Notes under the pieces: generated by a model
Told to the model about the DNA's origin: nothing
Databases searched by the model: none
Seen by the model: only the letters and a program-made list of their open reading frames with translations
Assembly (NCBI GenBank): GCA_963794475.1
Contig: CAWCDW010000005.1
Coordinates: 124,001 to 188,000 of the forward strand
Length of the DNA: 64,000 nt
Source: GAS188 sp963794475
GTDB taxonomy: Bacteria; Pseudomonadota; Alphaproteobacteria; Rhizobiales; Beijerinckiaceae
Direction: 5' to 3'
Program-made: the position numbers and the translations under genes
Shown here: piece by piece, positions 54,556 to 63,703 of the stretch
Numbering within the stretch: the first letter of the stretch is position 1
Layout: each line of letters opens with the position of its first letter

Positions 54556-55263
54556 CTACACCGACATGAGCCGTCGCACCGCGGCCTCGTCCATATTGGC
54601 ACCCGTCCCTGAGAGGACGATCTCGCCTCGGTCCATCACGTAGAATTTGTCGGCGAGTTCCTTGGCGAAGTCGAAATATTGCTCGACGAGCAGGATGGCG
54701 ATCTCGCCCGACCGGCGCAGATGATCGATTGTCCTGCCGATCTGCGCGATAATCGACGGCTGGATGCCTTCCGTCGGCTCGTCGAACACGATGAGCTTTG
54801 GCCGCATGACGAGCGCGCGCGCGATGGCGAGCTGTTGCTGCTGACCGCCGGATAAATCCCCTCCCCTTCGGCGCAGCATATCCTTGAGGATGGGAAAGAG
54901 GGAAAAGATCTCATCGGGTATGGAGCGCCTATCGCGCGACAAGGCCGCAAACCCCGTCTCGAGGTTTTCGCGCACGGTGAGCAGCGGGAAGATTTCACGG
55001 CCTTGCGGCACATAGGCGATGCCACGGCGCGCGCGCCGATGCGGGGCGAGCGCGGTGATGTCTTGTCCGTCGAAGAAAACGCTGCCCGCTCGCACCTGCT
55101 GCTGCCCGATCACGGCGCGCAAAAGCGTCGTCTTGCCGACGCCGTTGCGCCCCAGCACGCACGTCACCTCGCCGCGCGCCGCCGCGAGCGATACGCCCCG
55201 CACCGCTTGCGCCGCTCCATAGAAGAGATCGAGCTTTTCGACATTCAGCATTTGGGTTCTCAA
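54556..55263 (-). CDS. urtE: Urea ABC transporter ATPase UrtE
   Basis: A 235-residue LivF-type ATPase. It has Walker A GRNGVGKTTLLRAVIG, the Q-loop region YVPQGREIFPLLTVRENLETG, signature LSGGQQQQLAIARAL, Walker B KLIVFDEPTEGIQPSII and the switch His replaced in LLVEQYFDFA, as usual in this family. The motif EPTEGIQPSIIAQIG is characteristic of UrtE. It is the last gene of urtABCDE. ATG at 55251 is an alternative start. Confidence 0.95.
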   Translation of the reverse strand: MRTQMLNVEKLDLFYGAAQAVRGVSLAAARGEVTCVLGRNGVGKTTLLRAVIGQQQVRAGSVFFDGQDITALAPHRRARRGIAYVPQGREIFPLLTVRENLETGFAALSRDRRSIPDEIFSLFPILKDMLRRRGGDLSGGQQQQLAIARALVMRPKLIVFDEPTEGIQPSIIAQIGRTIDHLRRSGEIAILLVEQYFDFAKELADKFYVMDRGEIVLSGTGANMDEAAVRRLMSV

Positions 55264-55327
55264 GACGTAATAAGTGAAACGTGGCAGTGAAGAGAGAGTA
55301 CCTAATCGCTACCCGCTACCCGCCACC

Positions 55328-56077
55328 CTATCGCCCCAGATACACCTCGATTACGCGTTCATCGGCGCTCACCTTGTCGAGGGGGCCTTCGGCGAGCACC
55401 GCGCCTTCGTGGAGTACGGTGACTTGCACGTCGAGCTCGTTGACGAAGCCCATGTCGTGCTCGACGACGATGACCGAATGGTCTTTGGCGATCTCCTTCA
55501 GAAGCTGCGCGGTCTCGATGGTTTCGGCGTCCGTCATACCGGCGACCGGCTCATCGACGAGAAGAAGCTTCGGTTCTTGCCCGAGCAACATGCCGATCTC
55601 GAGCCATTGCTTCTGTCCATGGCTGAGCCAGCCGGCGAGGCGGTGGCGGACGCCTGAAAGCCGCGTCGTCTCGAGCAGCCTGTCGATACGGCGCGCGGCT
55701 TCAGGGCCCTTGCCCCATGAGAGATTGGCGAACACCTCACGTGGGCTCGCAAGCGCGAGAAGGAGATTGTCCTCCACAGTGTGGTTGTCGAAAACCGTGG
55801 GCCTTTGGAACTTGCGGCCGATGCCGAGTCCTGCGATCTCGGCCTCACCCAATCGAGTAAGGTCGATATCGCCTTCAAACAGCACATGCCCTTTGTCGGG
55901 ACGGGTCTTTCCGGTGATCACATCCATCATTGTGGTCTTGCCGGCGCCGTTCGGGCCAATGATGGCGCGCATCTCGCCGGTCTTCAACGTGAGGGAAAGC
56001 TCGCGCAAGGCCTTGAAGCCATCGAAGGAGACCGTCACACCGTCGAGATAGAGAAGGCTTCGCGTGAGATGCGCCAT
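55328..56077 (-). CDS. urtD: Urea ABC transporter ATPase UrtD
   Basis: A 249-residue LivG-type ATPase: Walker A GPNGAGKTTMMDVITGKTRPD, IGRKFQRPTVFDNHTVEDNLLLAL, signature LSHGQKQWLEIGMLLGQEP and Walker B LLLVDEPVAGMTDAET. The LSHGQKQWLEIGM form of the signature is specific to UrtD. It starts three bases after urtC ends and is separated from urtE by 64 bases containing a short CGCTACC repeat. Confidence 0.96.
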   Translation of the reverse strand: MAHLTRSLLYLDGVTVSFDGFKALRELSLTLKTGEMRAIIGPNGAGKTTMMDVITGKTRPDKGHVLFEGDIDLTRLGEAEIAGLGIGRKFQRPTVFDNHTVEDNLLLALASPREVFANLSWGKGPEAARRIDRLLETTRLSGVRHRLAGWLSHGQKQWLEIGMLLGQEPKLLLVDEPVAGMTDAETIETAQLLKEIAKDHSVIVVEHDMGFVNELDVQVTVLHEGAVLAEGPLDKVSADERVIEVYLGR

Positions 56078-56080
56078 CGC

Positions 56081-57256
56081 TCACCTCGAGGGGATGGAGG
56101 TTTCCTCCACCGCGGTGACGATGCGGGGAGATAAAGCTTCGCTCGGAAAGGCAGGCGCGCCTGTGCGCGCGAGAGCGATGAACGTGCCAAGAACGCCCTT
56201 CGGCAGAAAGAGCGTCACGAGCACGAAAAGAGATCCGAGCGCGAAGAGCCAATATTCCGCAAGCGGACCGCTCGTGAAGACCGTCTTCGCAAAATTGACG
56301 AGAACGGCGCCGAGCGCCGCGCCGACGAGAGTTCCACGCCCGCCGACCGCGACCCAGATCACCATTTCGATCGAATTCGCCGGCCCGAATTCGGAAGGGT
56401 TGATGATGCCCACCTGGGGCACGTAAAGCGCGCCCGCGAGGCCCGCGAGGCAAGCCGATACGGTGAAGACGAAAAGCTTGTAGTTCTCGACGCGGTAGCC
56501 GAGAAAGCGCACCCGGCTTTCGGCGTCACGCACCGCGATCAACACCTTGCCGAGCGTCGAGCTCGTGATCGCCCGGCAAATGAGATAACCGCAGCCGAGA
56601 GCGACGCATGTGATCGAGAACAAGGCAGCGCGCGTCGCATCGCCCTGTACCGGAAAGCCGAGGATGTCCTTGAAATCGGTCATGCCGTTGTTGCCGCCAA
56701 AACCCATGTCGTTGCGAAAGAAGGCGAGCTGGAAAGCGTAGGTCATTGCCTGGGTGATGATGGAGAGATAAACGCCCGTCACGCGAGAGCGGAAGGCGAA
56801 CCAGCCGAAGACAAAGGCAAGCGCGCCGGGCACGAGCACGACCATCATGGCGGCAAAGGGAAGCCGATCGAAACCCGACCAGTACCAGGGCAGCTTCGTC
56901 CAATTGAGGAACACCATGAAATCGGGGAGCAGCGGATTGCCGTAGACGCCGCGCGAGCCGATCTGGCGCATGAGATACATGCCCATCGCATAGCCCCCGA
57001 GCGCGAAGAAGGCGCCGTGGCCGAGCGAAAGAATGCCGCAATAGCCCCAGACGAGATCGAGGCCGACGGCGAGGAGCGCGTAGCTCAAATATTTGCCGGC
57101 GAGCGCCATGGTGGCCGTGGAGACGTGCAAGGCGGAACTCGACGGCGCCATGAGGTTCGCGGCGGGCACGGCTACGGCCGAGATGAGGAGGAGCGCCAGG
57201 AAGCCCGCGCCAACCGGGCCGACGAAGCCGAAGCGCTTGGCCTCGCTCATGTTCAT
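56081..57256 (-). CDS. urtC: Urea ABC transporter permease UrtC
   Basis: A 391-residue LivM-type permease with about ten membrane segments. Landmarks are DLVWGYCGILSLGHGAFFALGGYAMGMYLM, the long loop naming GVYGNPLLPDFMVFLNW, GFGGNNGMTDFKDILGF and GRGTLVGAALGAVLVNFAKTVFTS. The start at 57256 overlaps the urtB stop by ATGA; ATG at 57250 is also in frame. A longer upstream reading runs out of frame through urtB and is not real. Confidence 0.95.
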   Translation of the reverse strand: MNMSEAKRFGFVGPVGAGFLALLLISAVAVPAANLMAPSSSALHVSTATMALAGKYLSYALLAVGLDLVWGYCGILSLGHGAFFALGGYAMGMYLMRQIGSRGVYGNPLLPDFMVFLNWTKLPWYWSGFDRLPFAAMMVVLVPGALAFVFGWFAFRSRVTGVYLSIITQAMTYAFQLAFFRNDMGFGGNNGMTDFKDILGFPVQGDATRAALFSITCVALGCGYLICRAITSSTLGKVLIAVRDAESRVRFLGYRVENYKLFVFTVSACLAGLAGALYVPQVGIINPSEFGPANSIEMVIWVAVGGRGTLVGAALGAVLVNFAKTVFTSGPLAEYWLFALGSLFVLVTLFLPKGVLGTFIALARTGAPAFPSEALSPRIVTAVEETSIPSR

Positions 57257-58872
57257 GCCTCGACCGCGCGGCCCTTCAACGCGAAGAGCCCGCGTGGCCT
57301 CTTTTGGATGAAGAGGATGATGAAGACGAGCAGCACGATCTTGCCGAGCACAGCGCCGGCAAAAGGCTCGAGGAATTTGTTCGCCATGCCGATCGACAAG
57401 GCGCCGATCAAGGTGCCCCAAAGATTGCCGACGCCGCCGAAGACCACGACCAGAAAGGAATCGATGATATAGCCTTGGCCGAGATTGGGAGAGACATTGT
57501 CGATTTGCGAGAGCGCGACGCCGGCAAGCCCGGCAATTCCCGAGCCGAGGCCGAAGGTGAGCGCGTCGATGGCGTTCGTGCGAATGCCCATCGAGGATGC
57601 CATGCGGCGGTTTTGGGTAACGGCGCGGGTCCGCAAGCCGAAGCTCGTGAACCGCAGCACGAGCTGCAACGCTGCGAACACCGCGACCGCGAACACCATG
57701 ATGGCGAGCCGGTTGAGCGTGATCTGCATGCCGCCGAGCTCGAAGGCGCCGGACATGAAGGCAGGCGTGTCGACCTCGCGATTGGTCGGGCCGAAGCCGC
57801 TGCGTACCGCCTGCTGAATAACGAGCGACATGCCGAAGGTCGCGAGCAAGGTCTCGAGCGGACGCCCGTAGAGGAAGCGGATGACGCAGCGCTCGATAAC
57901 GACCCCAGCCATGCCCGATACGAGGAAGGCGGCCGGTATGGCCAAGGCCAGCGCAAGCCCGATGTTGCTCGACCCTTGGCTGCGCATGGCCTCTTGAATC
58001 GCGAAGCTCGTATAGGCGCCGAGCATCACCATCTCGCCGTGCGCCATATTGATCACGCCCATGACGCCGAAGGTGACGGCAAGCCCGATGGCGGCGAGAA
58101 GCAGCACCGAGCCGAGCGATAGCCCGTACCAGGCGTTTTGCAGGATGGCCCAAACCGCGAGGCGGCTCTCCACGGCGGCGGCAGCGGCATCCGCCGCGGA
58201 TTTGACGGCGGTTGGCGCGTCCGTCCCGACCGATCGCAATAAGGATAAGGCGTCCTGATCGCCCCGCTCGCGGATTGTCTTGACCGCGTCGAGGCGCTCG
58301 TCTTGCGTCGCGTCCGCCTTACCGATGACGAGCGCCGCGCGAGCCTCTTGCATCGCGCGCTTCACCGTCGGGTCGGCCTCCTTGGCAAGCGCCGTCTCGA
58401 TTGCGCCGAGCGACGTGGCGTTGCGGGATTTGAATTCGGTTTCGGCGGCTTCGCGCCGCTTCGCGGGATCGGCGGCCATGAGCGTGAGGGAGCCCAGCGC
58501 CGCATCGATCGTCGCGCGTACGCGATTATTGATGCGCACCGGCTTCAGCCCGCCAGGAAACGCCGCGAGCGCAGCTCCGGTTAGCGCATCGAGGCTTTTG
58601 CCGCTCTCGTCCTTCAGCACGATGTGCTTATCGGCGGGGCTGTAGAAAAGTCGACGATCGGCGAGCGCCGACAGCAGAGTTTGCGCCTTCTCATCTCCGC
58701 TCGCGGCGAGCGCCGAGACCGCGTTGTCGATCTCGTTGAAGTTCTCGGTCGCGAAGCTTGCGAATAATTGCGCGCGCTCGGCCGCGCGCGCATCGGGTTC
58801 GAGACATCCGATGAGCGCGAGGACCAAAAGCATCAGGCCGAGTAGGCGCGCGTCTTGCCGCATCTCTCTCAT
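57253..58872 (-). CDS. urtB: Urea ABC transporter permease UrtB with N-terminal periplasmic domain
   Basis: A 539-residue LivH-type permease. Residues 1-30 are a hydrophobic leader with a lipobox-like LIGC. About 200 helical, Ala-rich residues follow (SFATENFNEIDNAVSALAASGDEKAQTLLSALADRRL), presumably outside the membrane. The permease proper begins near AILQNAWYGLSLGSVLLLAAIGLAVTFGVMGVINMAHGEMVMLGAY and contains GFGPTNREVDTPAF and GVGNLWGTLIGALSIG. Long UrtB proteins of this plan are typical for proteobacteria. It stands 90 bases after urtA. Confidence 0.94.
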   Translation of the reverse strand: MREMRQDARLLGLMLLVLALIGCLEPDARAAERAQLFASFATENFNEIDNAVSALAASGDEKAQTLLSALADRRLFYSPADKHIVLKDESGKSLDALTGAALAAFPGGLKPVRINNRVRATIDAALGSLTLMAADPAKRREAAETEFKSRNATSLGAIETALAKEADPTVKRAMQEARAALVIGKADATQDERLDAVKTIRERGDQDALSLLRSVGTDAPTAVKSAADAAAAAVESRLAVWAILQNAWYGLSLGSVLLLAAIGLAVTFGVMGVINMAHGEMVMLGAYTSFAIQEAMRSQGSSNIGLALALAIPAAFLVSGMAGVVIERCVIRFLYGRPLETLLATFGMSLVIQQAVRSGFGPTNREVDTPAFMSGAFELGGMQITLNRLAIMVFAVAVFAALQLVLRFTSFGLRTRAVTQNRRMASSMGIRTNAIDALTFGLGSGIAGLAGVALSQIDNVSPNLGQGYIIDSFLVVVFGGVGNLWGTLIGALSIGMANKFLEPFAGAVLGKIVLLVFIILFIQKRPRGLFALKGRAVEA

Positions 58873-58962
58873 CCGTCCGTCGGCGGCACGGCGATGGCGT
58901 CGCGAAGAGTGACGCCTTCGCTCATGTTAGGCTCGGGGGAGCGAGCCCGACGGGCATCGAGG

Positions 58963-60276
58963 TTACGTCCCCTGGCCGCCGCATTTTCCGGTCCTGACGT
59001 TGAAGTTCCCGCAGCTCATGGGCTTTCGCCAATCGGCGATCAGGTCCTTCGAGCCTTCGAGATACGGCGACCATTCATTAGCCACCACGAGACCCGGCGT
59101 TTGCCAGACCGTGGAGAATTGCCCATCCGCCTGCACCTCGCCGATGAAGACCGGCTTGGTGATGTGGTGGTTCGGCATCATGGTCGAAAAGCCGCCGCTG
59201 AGGTTCGGCACTGAAATGCCGACGAGTGCATCGATGACCTTGTCGGGGTCCGTGGTGCCTGCCTTCTCGACCGCCTTCGCCCACATGGCAAAGCCGATCA
59301 CATGGGCTTCCATCGGGTCGTTCGTTACGCGCTTCGGGTTCTTCGTGTAGGCCTTCCATTTTTCGATGAAGGCCTTGTTCTCCGGCGTGTCGATCGACTC
59401 GAAGTAATTCCAGGCGGCGAGATGGCCGACGAGCGGCTTGGTGTCGATGCCGGCAAGCTCTTCCTCGCCGACCGAGAAGGCAATGACGGGAATGTCGGTC
59501 GCCTTCACGCCTTGGTTGCCGAGCTCCTTGTAGAAAGGAACATTGGCGTCGCCATTGATCGTCGAGACCACCGCGGTCTTCTTGCCCTCGGAGCCGAATT
59601 TCTTGATCGCGGCGACGCGCGTCTGCCAGTCGGAAAAGCCGAAGGGCGTGTAGTTGATCGAGATGTCCGCCTCCGCGACGCCTTTCGACTTGAGATAGGC
59701 TTCGAGGATCTTATTCGTCGTTCGCGGATAGACGTAATCCGTGCCTTCGAGCACCCAGCGCTTCACGCCCTCACCCATCAGGTAATCGACGGCGGGGATC
59801 GCCTGCTGGTTCGGCGCGGCGCCGGTGTAGAAAACGTTGCGCTCGCTCTCCTCCCCCTCATATTGCACGGGGTAGAAGAGAACCGAATCGAGCTCCTTGA
59901 AGACCGGCAGCACGGATTTTCGCGAGACCGAGGTCCAGCACCCGAAGACGGCCGCGACCTTGTCCTTGCCGATGAGCTCCCTCGCCTTTTCGGCGAAGAG
60001 AGGCCAGTTGGAAGCCGGGTCCACCACCACGGCTTCGAGCTTCTTGCCGAGCAAGCCTCCCTTCTGGTTCTGCTCGTCGATCAGCATCAGCATCACGTCC
60101 TTCAACGTGGTCTCGCTGATCGCCATGGTGCCGGAAAGGGAATGGAGAATTCCAACCTTGATCGTGTCGTCCGCGCGCACGGGCGCGACCGCCACCCCGG
60201 CGAGCGTCGCGCCGAGCGCGAGCCCCAAGATCGCTCTTCGGTTGAACACGGCTCTCCGGTTGAATTGATAGCGCAT
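58963..60276 (-). CDS. urtA: Urea ABC transporter substrate-binding protein UrtA
   Basis: A 437-residue periplasmic binding protein. The N-terminus has paired basic residues before the hydrophobic leader (NRRAILGLALGATLAGVAVAPVRA), Tat-like. The mature part reads DDTIKVGILHSLSGTMAISETTLKD, GCWTSVSRKSVLPVFKELDSVLFYPVQYEG and LEGTDYVYPRTTNKIL, which are signatures of UrtA. A GGAGGTGGG ribosome site precedes the ATG at 60276. It leads urtABCDE; such operons are usually under nitrogen control, but no NtrC-type site was recognised in 60277-60472. Confidence 0.96.
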   Translation of the reverse strand: MRYQFNRRAVFNRRAILGLALGATLAGVAVAPVRADDTIKVGILHSLSGTMAISETTLKDVMLMLIDEQNQKGGLLGKKLEAVVVDPASNWPLFAEKARELIGKDKVAAVFGCWTSVSRKSVLPVFKELDSVLFYPVQYEGEESERNVFYTGAAPNQQAIPAVDYLMGEGVKRWVLEGTDYVYPRTTNKILEAYLKSKGVAEADISINYTPFGFSDWQTRVAAIKKFGSEGKKTAVVSTINGDANVPFYKELGNQGVKATDIPVIAFSVGEEELAGIDTKPLVGHLAAWNYFESIDTPENKAFIEKWKAYTKNPKRVTNDPMEAHVIGFAMWAKAVEKAGTTDPDKVIDALVGISVPNLSGGFSTMMPNHHITKPVFIGEVQADGQFSTVWQTPGLVVANEWSPYLEGSKDLIADWRKPMSCGNFNVRTGKCGGQGT

Positions 60277-60472
60277 CGACCCACCTCCGCTTTTCTTGCG
60301 TCGCTCCATGCGACACGCACGGATGCGCAAGTCCCGTGCCAGGAAGCTTCGGCCAGTCGATGGAGGTAAAACGCGATCAGGACCGCGGGACGCGTGAAAA
60401 TCTGCCTAGAATTTCACGCAATGCTTATTTTGCGAGCAACACTCGCCTGAAGCCGCGTCGCAAGATCCGAAG

Positions 60473-61039
60473 TCAAGCTTTCGCGCGCTCGACGTAAGAA
60501 CCGTCCGCGGTCATCACCACGATGCGCGTCCCCGGAACGATATGCGGGGGCACCATGGTGCGCACGCCGTTCGAAAGCTTCGCGGGCTTATACGAAGAAG
60601 ATGCCGTCTGACCTTTGGTCACGGGCTCCGTCTCCATCACCTCGAGCACGGCCCGTTGAGGCAGCTGGATGGCAATCGGCGTCTCCCCATGGATCGAGAG
60701 CATCACCTTCATCTCGGGCGCGAGGTAGGGGGCCTGGTCGCCGACGATATCGGCGGGCACCTGGATCTGGTCATAGGTCTCGGAGTTCATGAAGTGAAAG
60801 CCTTCCGCGTCTTCATAGAGGAAGGTGTATTCTCGGTCCTCCACATGAGCGCGCTCGACCTGCTCGGTCGTGCGCCAGCGCTCCGACACCTTGGTCCCAT
60901 CCGAGATCCGCCGCATGTCGACCTGGGTCACGGGGGTGCCCTTGCCGGGGTGGATGTTCTCGGCGCTCAAGATGACGTAGAGCCTGTCGTCGATCTCGAC
61001 GACATTTCCCTTGCGAAGCGAACTGGCGATGACCTTCAC
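60473..61039 (-). CDS. efp: Translation elongation factor P
   Basis: EF-P rescues ribosomes stalled on polyproline stretches. The 188-residue protein has MKVIASSLRKGNVVEIDDRLYVIL, the modified-loop lysine at residue 33 (IHPGKGTPVTQV), and the C-terminal oligonucleotide-binding domain (PPHIVPGTRIVVMTADGSYVERAKA). I chose GTG at 61039: it has GAGGA upstream and places the lysine as in E. coli Lys34. The lysine is the target of EpmA and EpmB, both encoded next door on the opposite strand. Confidence 0.97.
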   Translation of the reverse strand: MKVIASSLRKGNVVEIDDRLYVILSAENIHPGKGTPVTQVDMRRISDGTKVSERWRTTEQVERAHVEDREYTFLYEDAEGFHFMNSETYDQIQVPADIVGDQAPYLAPEMKVMLSIHGETPIAIQLPQRAVLEVMETEPVTKGQTASSSYKPAKLSNGVRTMVPPHIVPGTRIVVMTADGSYVERAKA

Positions 61040-61154
61040 GACTCTCAATCCTCAAATGTTGTCGCGCTTGCGAGCACCGGCGGGAATATCGTGCCGCCGC
61101 GGCGCGAACGCGCGCCTCCTCCTTTCAGCTTTGCGCGGCGAAGGCAAGTGAGCG

Positions 61155-62213
61155 ATGCGCCAACCTAGCTCCGTGCCCGCGCCCACCCCTTGGTGGACAC
61201 CTCATAGGCATCACGATCGGGCGCCCGTGCTGCACGCGCGCGCCCGCGTCATCCGCGCAATTCGGACATGGTTCGAGAAAGAGGGATTCGTCGAGGTCGA
61301 GACGGGCATCCTGCAAGCCTCGCCAGGCAATGAGACGCATCTCCACGCGATGGCGACCACAATCCAAGGCAAGGATGGCGAACGCCGTCAGCTCTATCTC
61401 CATACCTCGCCCGAATTCGCCTGCAAAAAACTTCTGGCCGCCGGCGAGACCCGCATTTTCACGCTGGCACGCGTGTTTCGCGACAAGGAGCGCGGTGCGC
61501 TTCACCATCCCGAATTCACCATGCTCGAATGGTATCGGGCAAATGCAGACTATGAAGCCCTCATGGATGATTGCGCCGCTCTTCTCGAGGTGACGGCAAA
61601 AGCCTGCAGCGCGACGAAGTTGCGCTGGCGCGGCCGCGAGGCCGATCCTTTCGCGAGGCCCGAGCGTCTGAGCGTCGCCGACGCCTTCTCGCGCTTCGCG
61701 GGCATAGACCTCCTTTCCGCGCTGGAGGGCGCAGATGATGGCCCGCGCGCGAAGCTTGCGGTCGCCGCTCGGGGCGCCGGCGTGCGCGTCGCGCCGGATG
61801 ATGATTTTTCGGACATTTTCAGCCGCATCGTGACTGAAAAGATCGAGCCGCAACTCGGCATCGGGAGAGCGACACTGCTGTTCGACTATCCGATCTCGCA
61901 GGCCGCGCTGGCGCGACCGAAACCTTCCGACCCAAGGGTCGCCGAGCGTTTCGAGCTCTATGCCTGCGGCGTCGAACTCGCCAATGCCTTCGGGGAGCTT
62001 CTCGACGCCGATGAGCAGCGGCGGCGCTTCGAGGCCGACATGGCGGAGAAGGAGCGCCGCTACGGCGAGCGCTACCCGATCGACGAGGATCTTTTGGCCG
62101 CTCTCGCCCTCATGGCGCCGACGAGCGGCATCGCGCTCGGGCTCGACCGCTTGCTCCTCCTCGCAACGGGCGCGGCTCGCATCGAGGACGTGATCTGGAC
62201 GCCATTGCCTTGA
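61155..62213 (+). CDS. epmA: EF-P beta-lysine ligase EpmA (LysRS-like)
   Basis: EpmA joins (R)-beta-lysine to EF-P. The 352-residue protein is a class II lysyl-tRNA synthetase catalytic core without the N-terminal tRNA-binding domain. Motif 1 is FEKEGFVEVETGILQASPGNETHLHAM, motif 2 RIFTLARVFRDKERGALHHPEFTMLEWYR and motif 3 GIALGLDRLLLLATGAARIEDVI. It diverges from efp across about 115 bases, and epmB follows directly, so all three parts of the system are together. Confidence 0.95.
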   Translation: MRQPSSVPAPTPWWTPHRHHDRAPVLHARARVIRAIRTWFEKEGFVEVETGILQASPGNETHLHAMATTIQGKDGERRQLYLHTSPEFACKKLLAAGETRIFTLARVFRDKERGALHHPEFTMLEWYRANADYEALMDDCAALLEVTAKACSATKLRWRGREADPFARPERLSVADAFSRFAGIDLLSALEGADDGPRAKLAVAARGAGVRVAPDDDFSDIFSRIVTEKIEPQLGIGRATLLFDYPISQAALARPKPSDPRVAERFELYACGVELANAFGELLDADEQRRRFEADMAEKERRYGERYPIDEDLLAALALMAPTSGIALGLDRLLLLATGAARIEDVIWTPLP

Positions 62214-62257
62214 GGCGAGCCCTTGACCTTGCGCCTCGGCGCGGCAATGGGGAAGCC

Positions 62258-63382
62258 ATGCCGACCGCAACCCTTCCGCTAACCGATGCCCGCGCCGAGA
62301 AGCGCCCCGCCAGGCGACCTCGCGCTCCCCTTACCAGCGTTGCGTCTCTTGCCGAGGCGGGGCTGTTGCGGGGCAAAAGCGTGGAGGCGACGCAGCGTGT
62401 GGCCGAGCGTTATGCGGTCGCCGTCACGCCTGCACTCGCCGCGCTCATCGATCCCGCGAATGGCGAAGACCCGATCGCGCGGCAATTCCTACCCGATCGC
62501 GCCGAGCTCGATACCTCTGCGCAGGAGCATGCCGATCCGATCGGCGATGAAGCCCGTTCCCCAACCGAGGGGCTCGTGCATCGCTATCCCGACCGCGTTC
62601 TCGTGAAGCTTGTGAGCATCTGCCCCGTCTATTGCCGTTTCTGTTTCAGGCGCGAGACGGTGGGGCAGAAGGGCCAGGGGTTCCTGTCACCGGCTGCCCT
62701 CGAGGCCGCGCTCGATTACGTCGCCGCGAGGCCCGCCATTTGGGAGGTAATCTTCAGCGGCGGCGATCCCCTCATCCTCTCGGCGCGACGCCTTCACCAG
62801 GTGGCCGAGGCTTTCGGCGCCATACCTCACCTCCAAGTGATGCGCTGGCACACGCGCGTCCCTGCCGTGGCGCCCGAGCGAATTACCGCTTCGCTCATTC
62901 GCGCGCTGAAGCGCTCGGGAAAGGCGGTCTACGTCGCGCTCCACGCAAACCACCCTCGCGAGCTCACGCCGCAGGCCGTCGCGGCTTGCGCCCGGTTGAT
63001 CGACGCCGGCATTCCGATGCTGAGCCAGACGGTGCTGCTCAAAGGCGTGAACGATGACGAGGAAACGCTCGCCTCGCTGATGCGCGCTTTCGTGGCCGCG
63101 CGCATCAAGCCCTATTATCTCCACCACCTCGACCGAGCGCCGGGAACTGCCCATTTCGCGCTGCCGATCGAGCGTGGGCAGGAGCTGATGCGCGCCTTGC
63201 GGGGCCGATTATCCGGGTTGTGCTTGCCGAGCTACGTGCTCGACATACCGGGTGGGCACGGCAAATCACCGATCGGCCCTTCCTACCTCGAGCGCCTTCA
63301 AGGATCGGCCAGCAAGGATGAGGCCTGGTCGATCGAGGATTTCACGGGGCGGTCGCACCCTATCCGTGCCTTTGGCGGATAA
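62258..63382 (+). CDS. epmB: EF-P-modifying lysine 2,3-aminomutase EpmB (radical SAM, PLP)
   Basis: EpmB makes beta-lysine for EF-P modification. The 374-residue protein has the radical-SAM cluster motif CxxxCxxC in CPVYCRFCFRRETVG, the SAM-binding FSGGDPLILSARRL, KAVYVALHANHPRELT and the PLP-lysine motif DIPGGHGKSPIG near the C-terminus. The length and LVHRYPDRVLVKLVSICPVYC fit EpmB rather than the longer clostridial KamA. The start at 62258 follows GGGGAAG; a TTG at 62210 overlapping epmA is an alternative. Confidence 0.94.
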   Translation: MPTATLPLTDARAEKRPARRPRAPLTSVASLAEAGLLRGKSVEATQRVAERYAVAVTPALAALIDPANGEDPIARQFLPDRAELDTSAQEHADPIGDEARSPTEGLVHRYPDRVLVKLVSICPVYCRFCFRRETVGQKGQGFLSPAALEAALDYVAARPAIWEVIFSGGDPLILSARRLHQVAEAFGAIPHLQVMRWHTRVPAVAPERITASLIRALKRSGKAVYVALHANHPRELTPQAVAACARLIDAGIPMLSQTVLLKGVNDDEETLASLMRAFVAARIKPYYLHHLDRAPGTAHFALPIERGQELMRALRGRLSGLCLPSYVLDIPGGHGKSPIGPSYLERLQGSASKDEAWSIEDFTGRSHPIRAFGG

Positions 63383-63703
63383 ACGAGGCTTTGGCCCGTG
63401 CGCCCCCCACGCCGGGGACCCTGCGCTCCGGGCGAACTCCCAAGTTAGACGGCTAGAGGGAGCCTGCGCAGATTCTTGTTGCCCTCGCAACGGATCGCGG
63501 CTTAGCTTGCGCCTAATGGTTGCTTCGGGGGGCGCCATCTCGACCTGACGGGCCACGGGTCTTCGATAACCGGCATGCGCCGGAACGAGCGCGTAGCTCA
63601 TGGCGTCGGCAGGATGGCAAGCTTTGATTGCGTTGTGATGACGCGGTCGCCGCAAGGGTGGCCGCGGGTGGACAAAGGGTTGGCTGTCAAGGAGGTGGAG
63701 ACC
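63383..63703. other. Intergenic region before the binding-protein gene
   Basis: About 320 bases with no convincing gene. It should hold the promoter of the gene starting at 63704. No clear operator, riboswitch or terminator was recognised. Confidence 0.5.

Noticed and set aside
56081..58153. A 690-residue minus-strand reading containing UrtC plus about 300 upstream residues
   Set aside because: The upstream part is Arg/His-rich, out-of-frame shadow sequence over urtB. The real UrtC starts at 57256 with an ATGA overlap.
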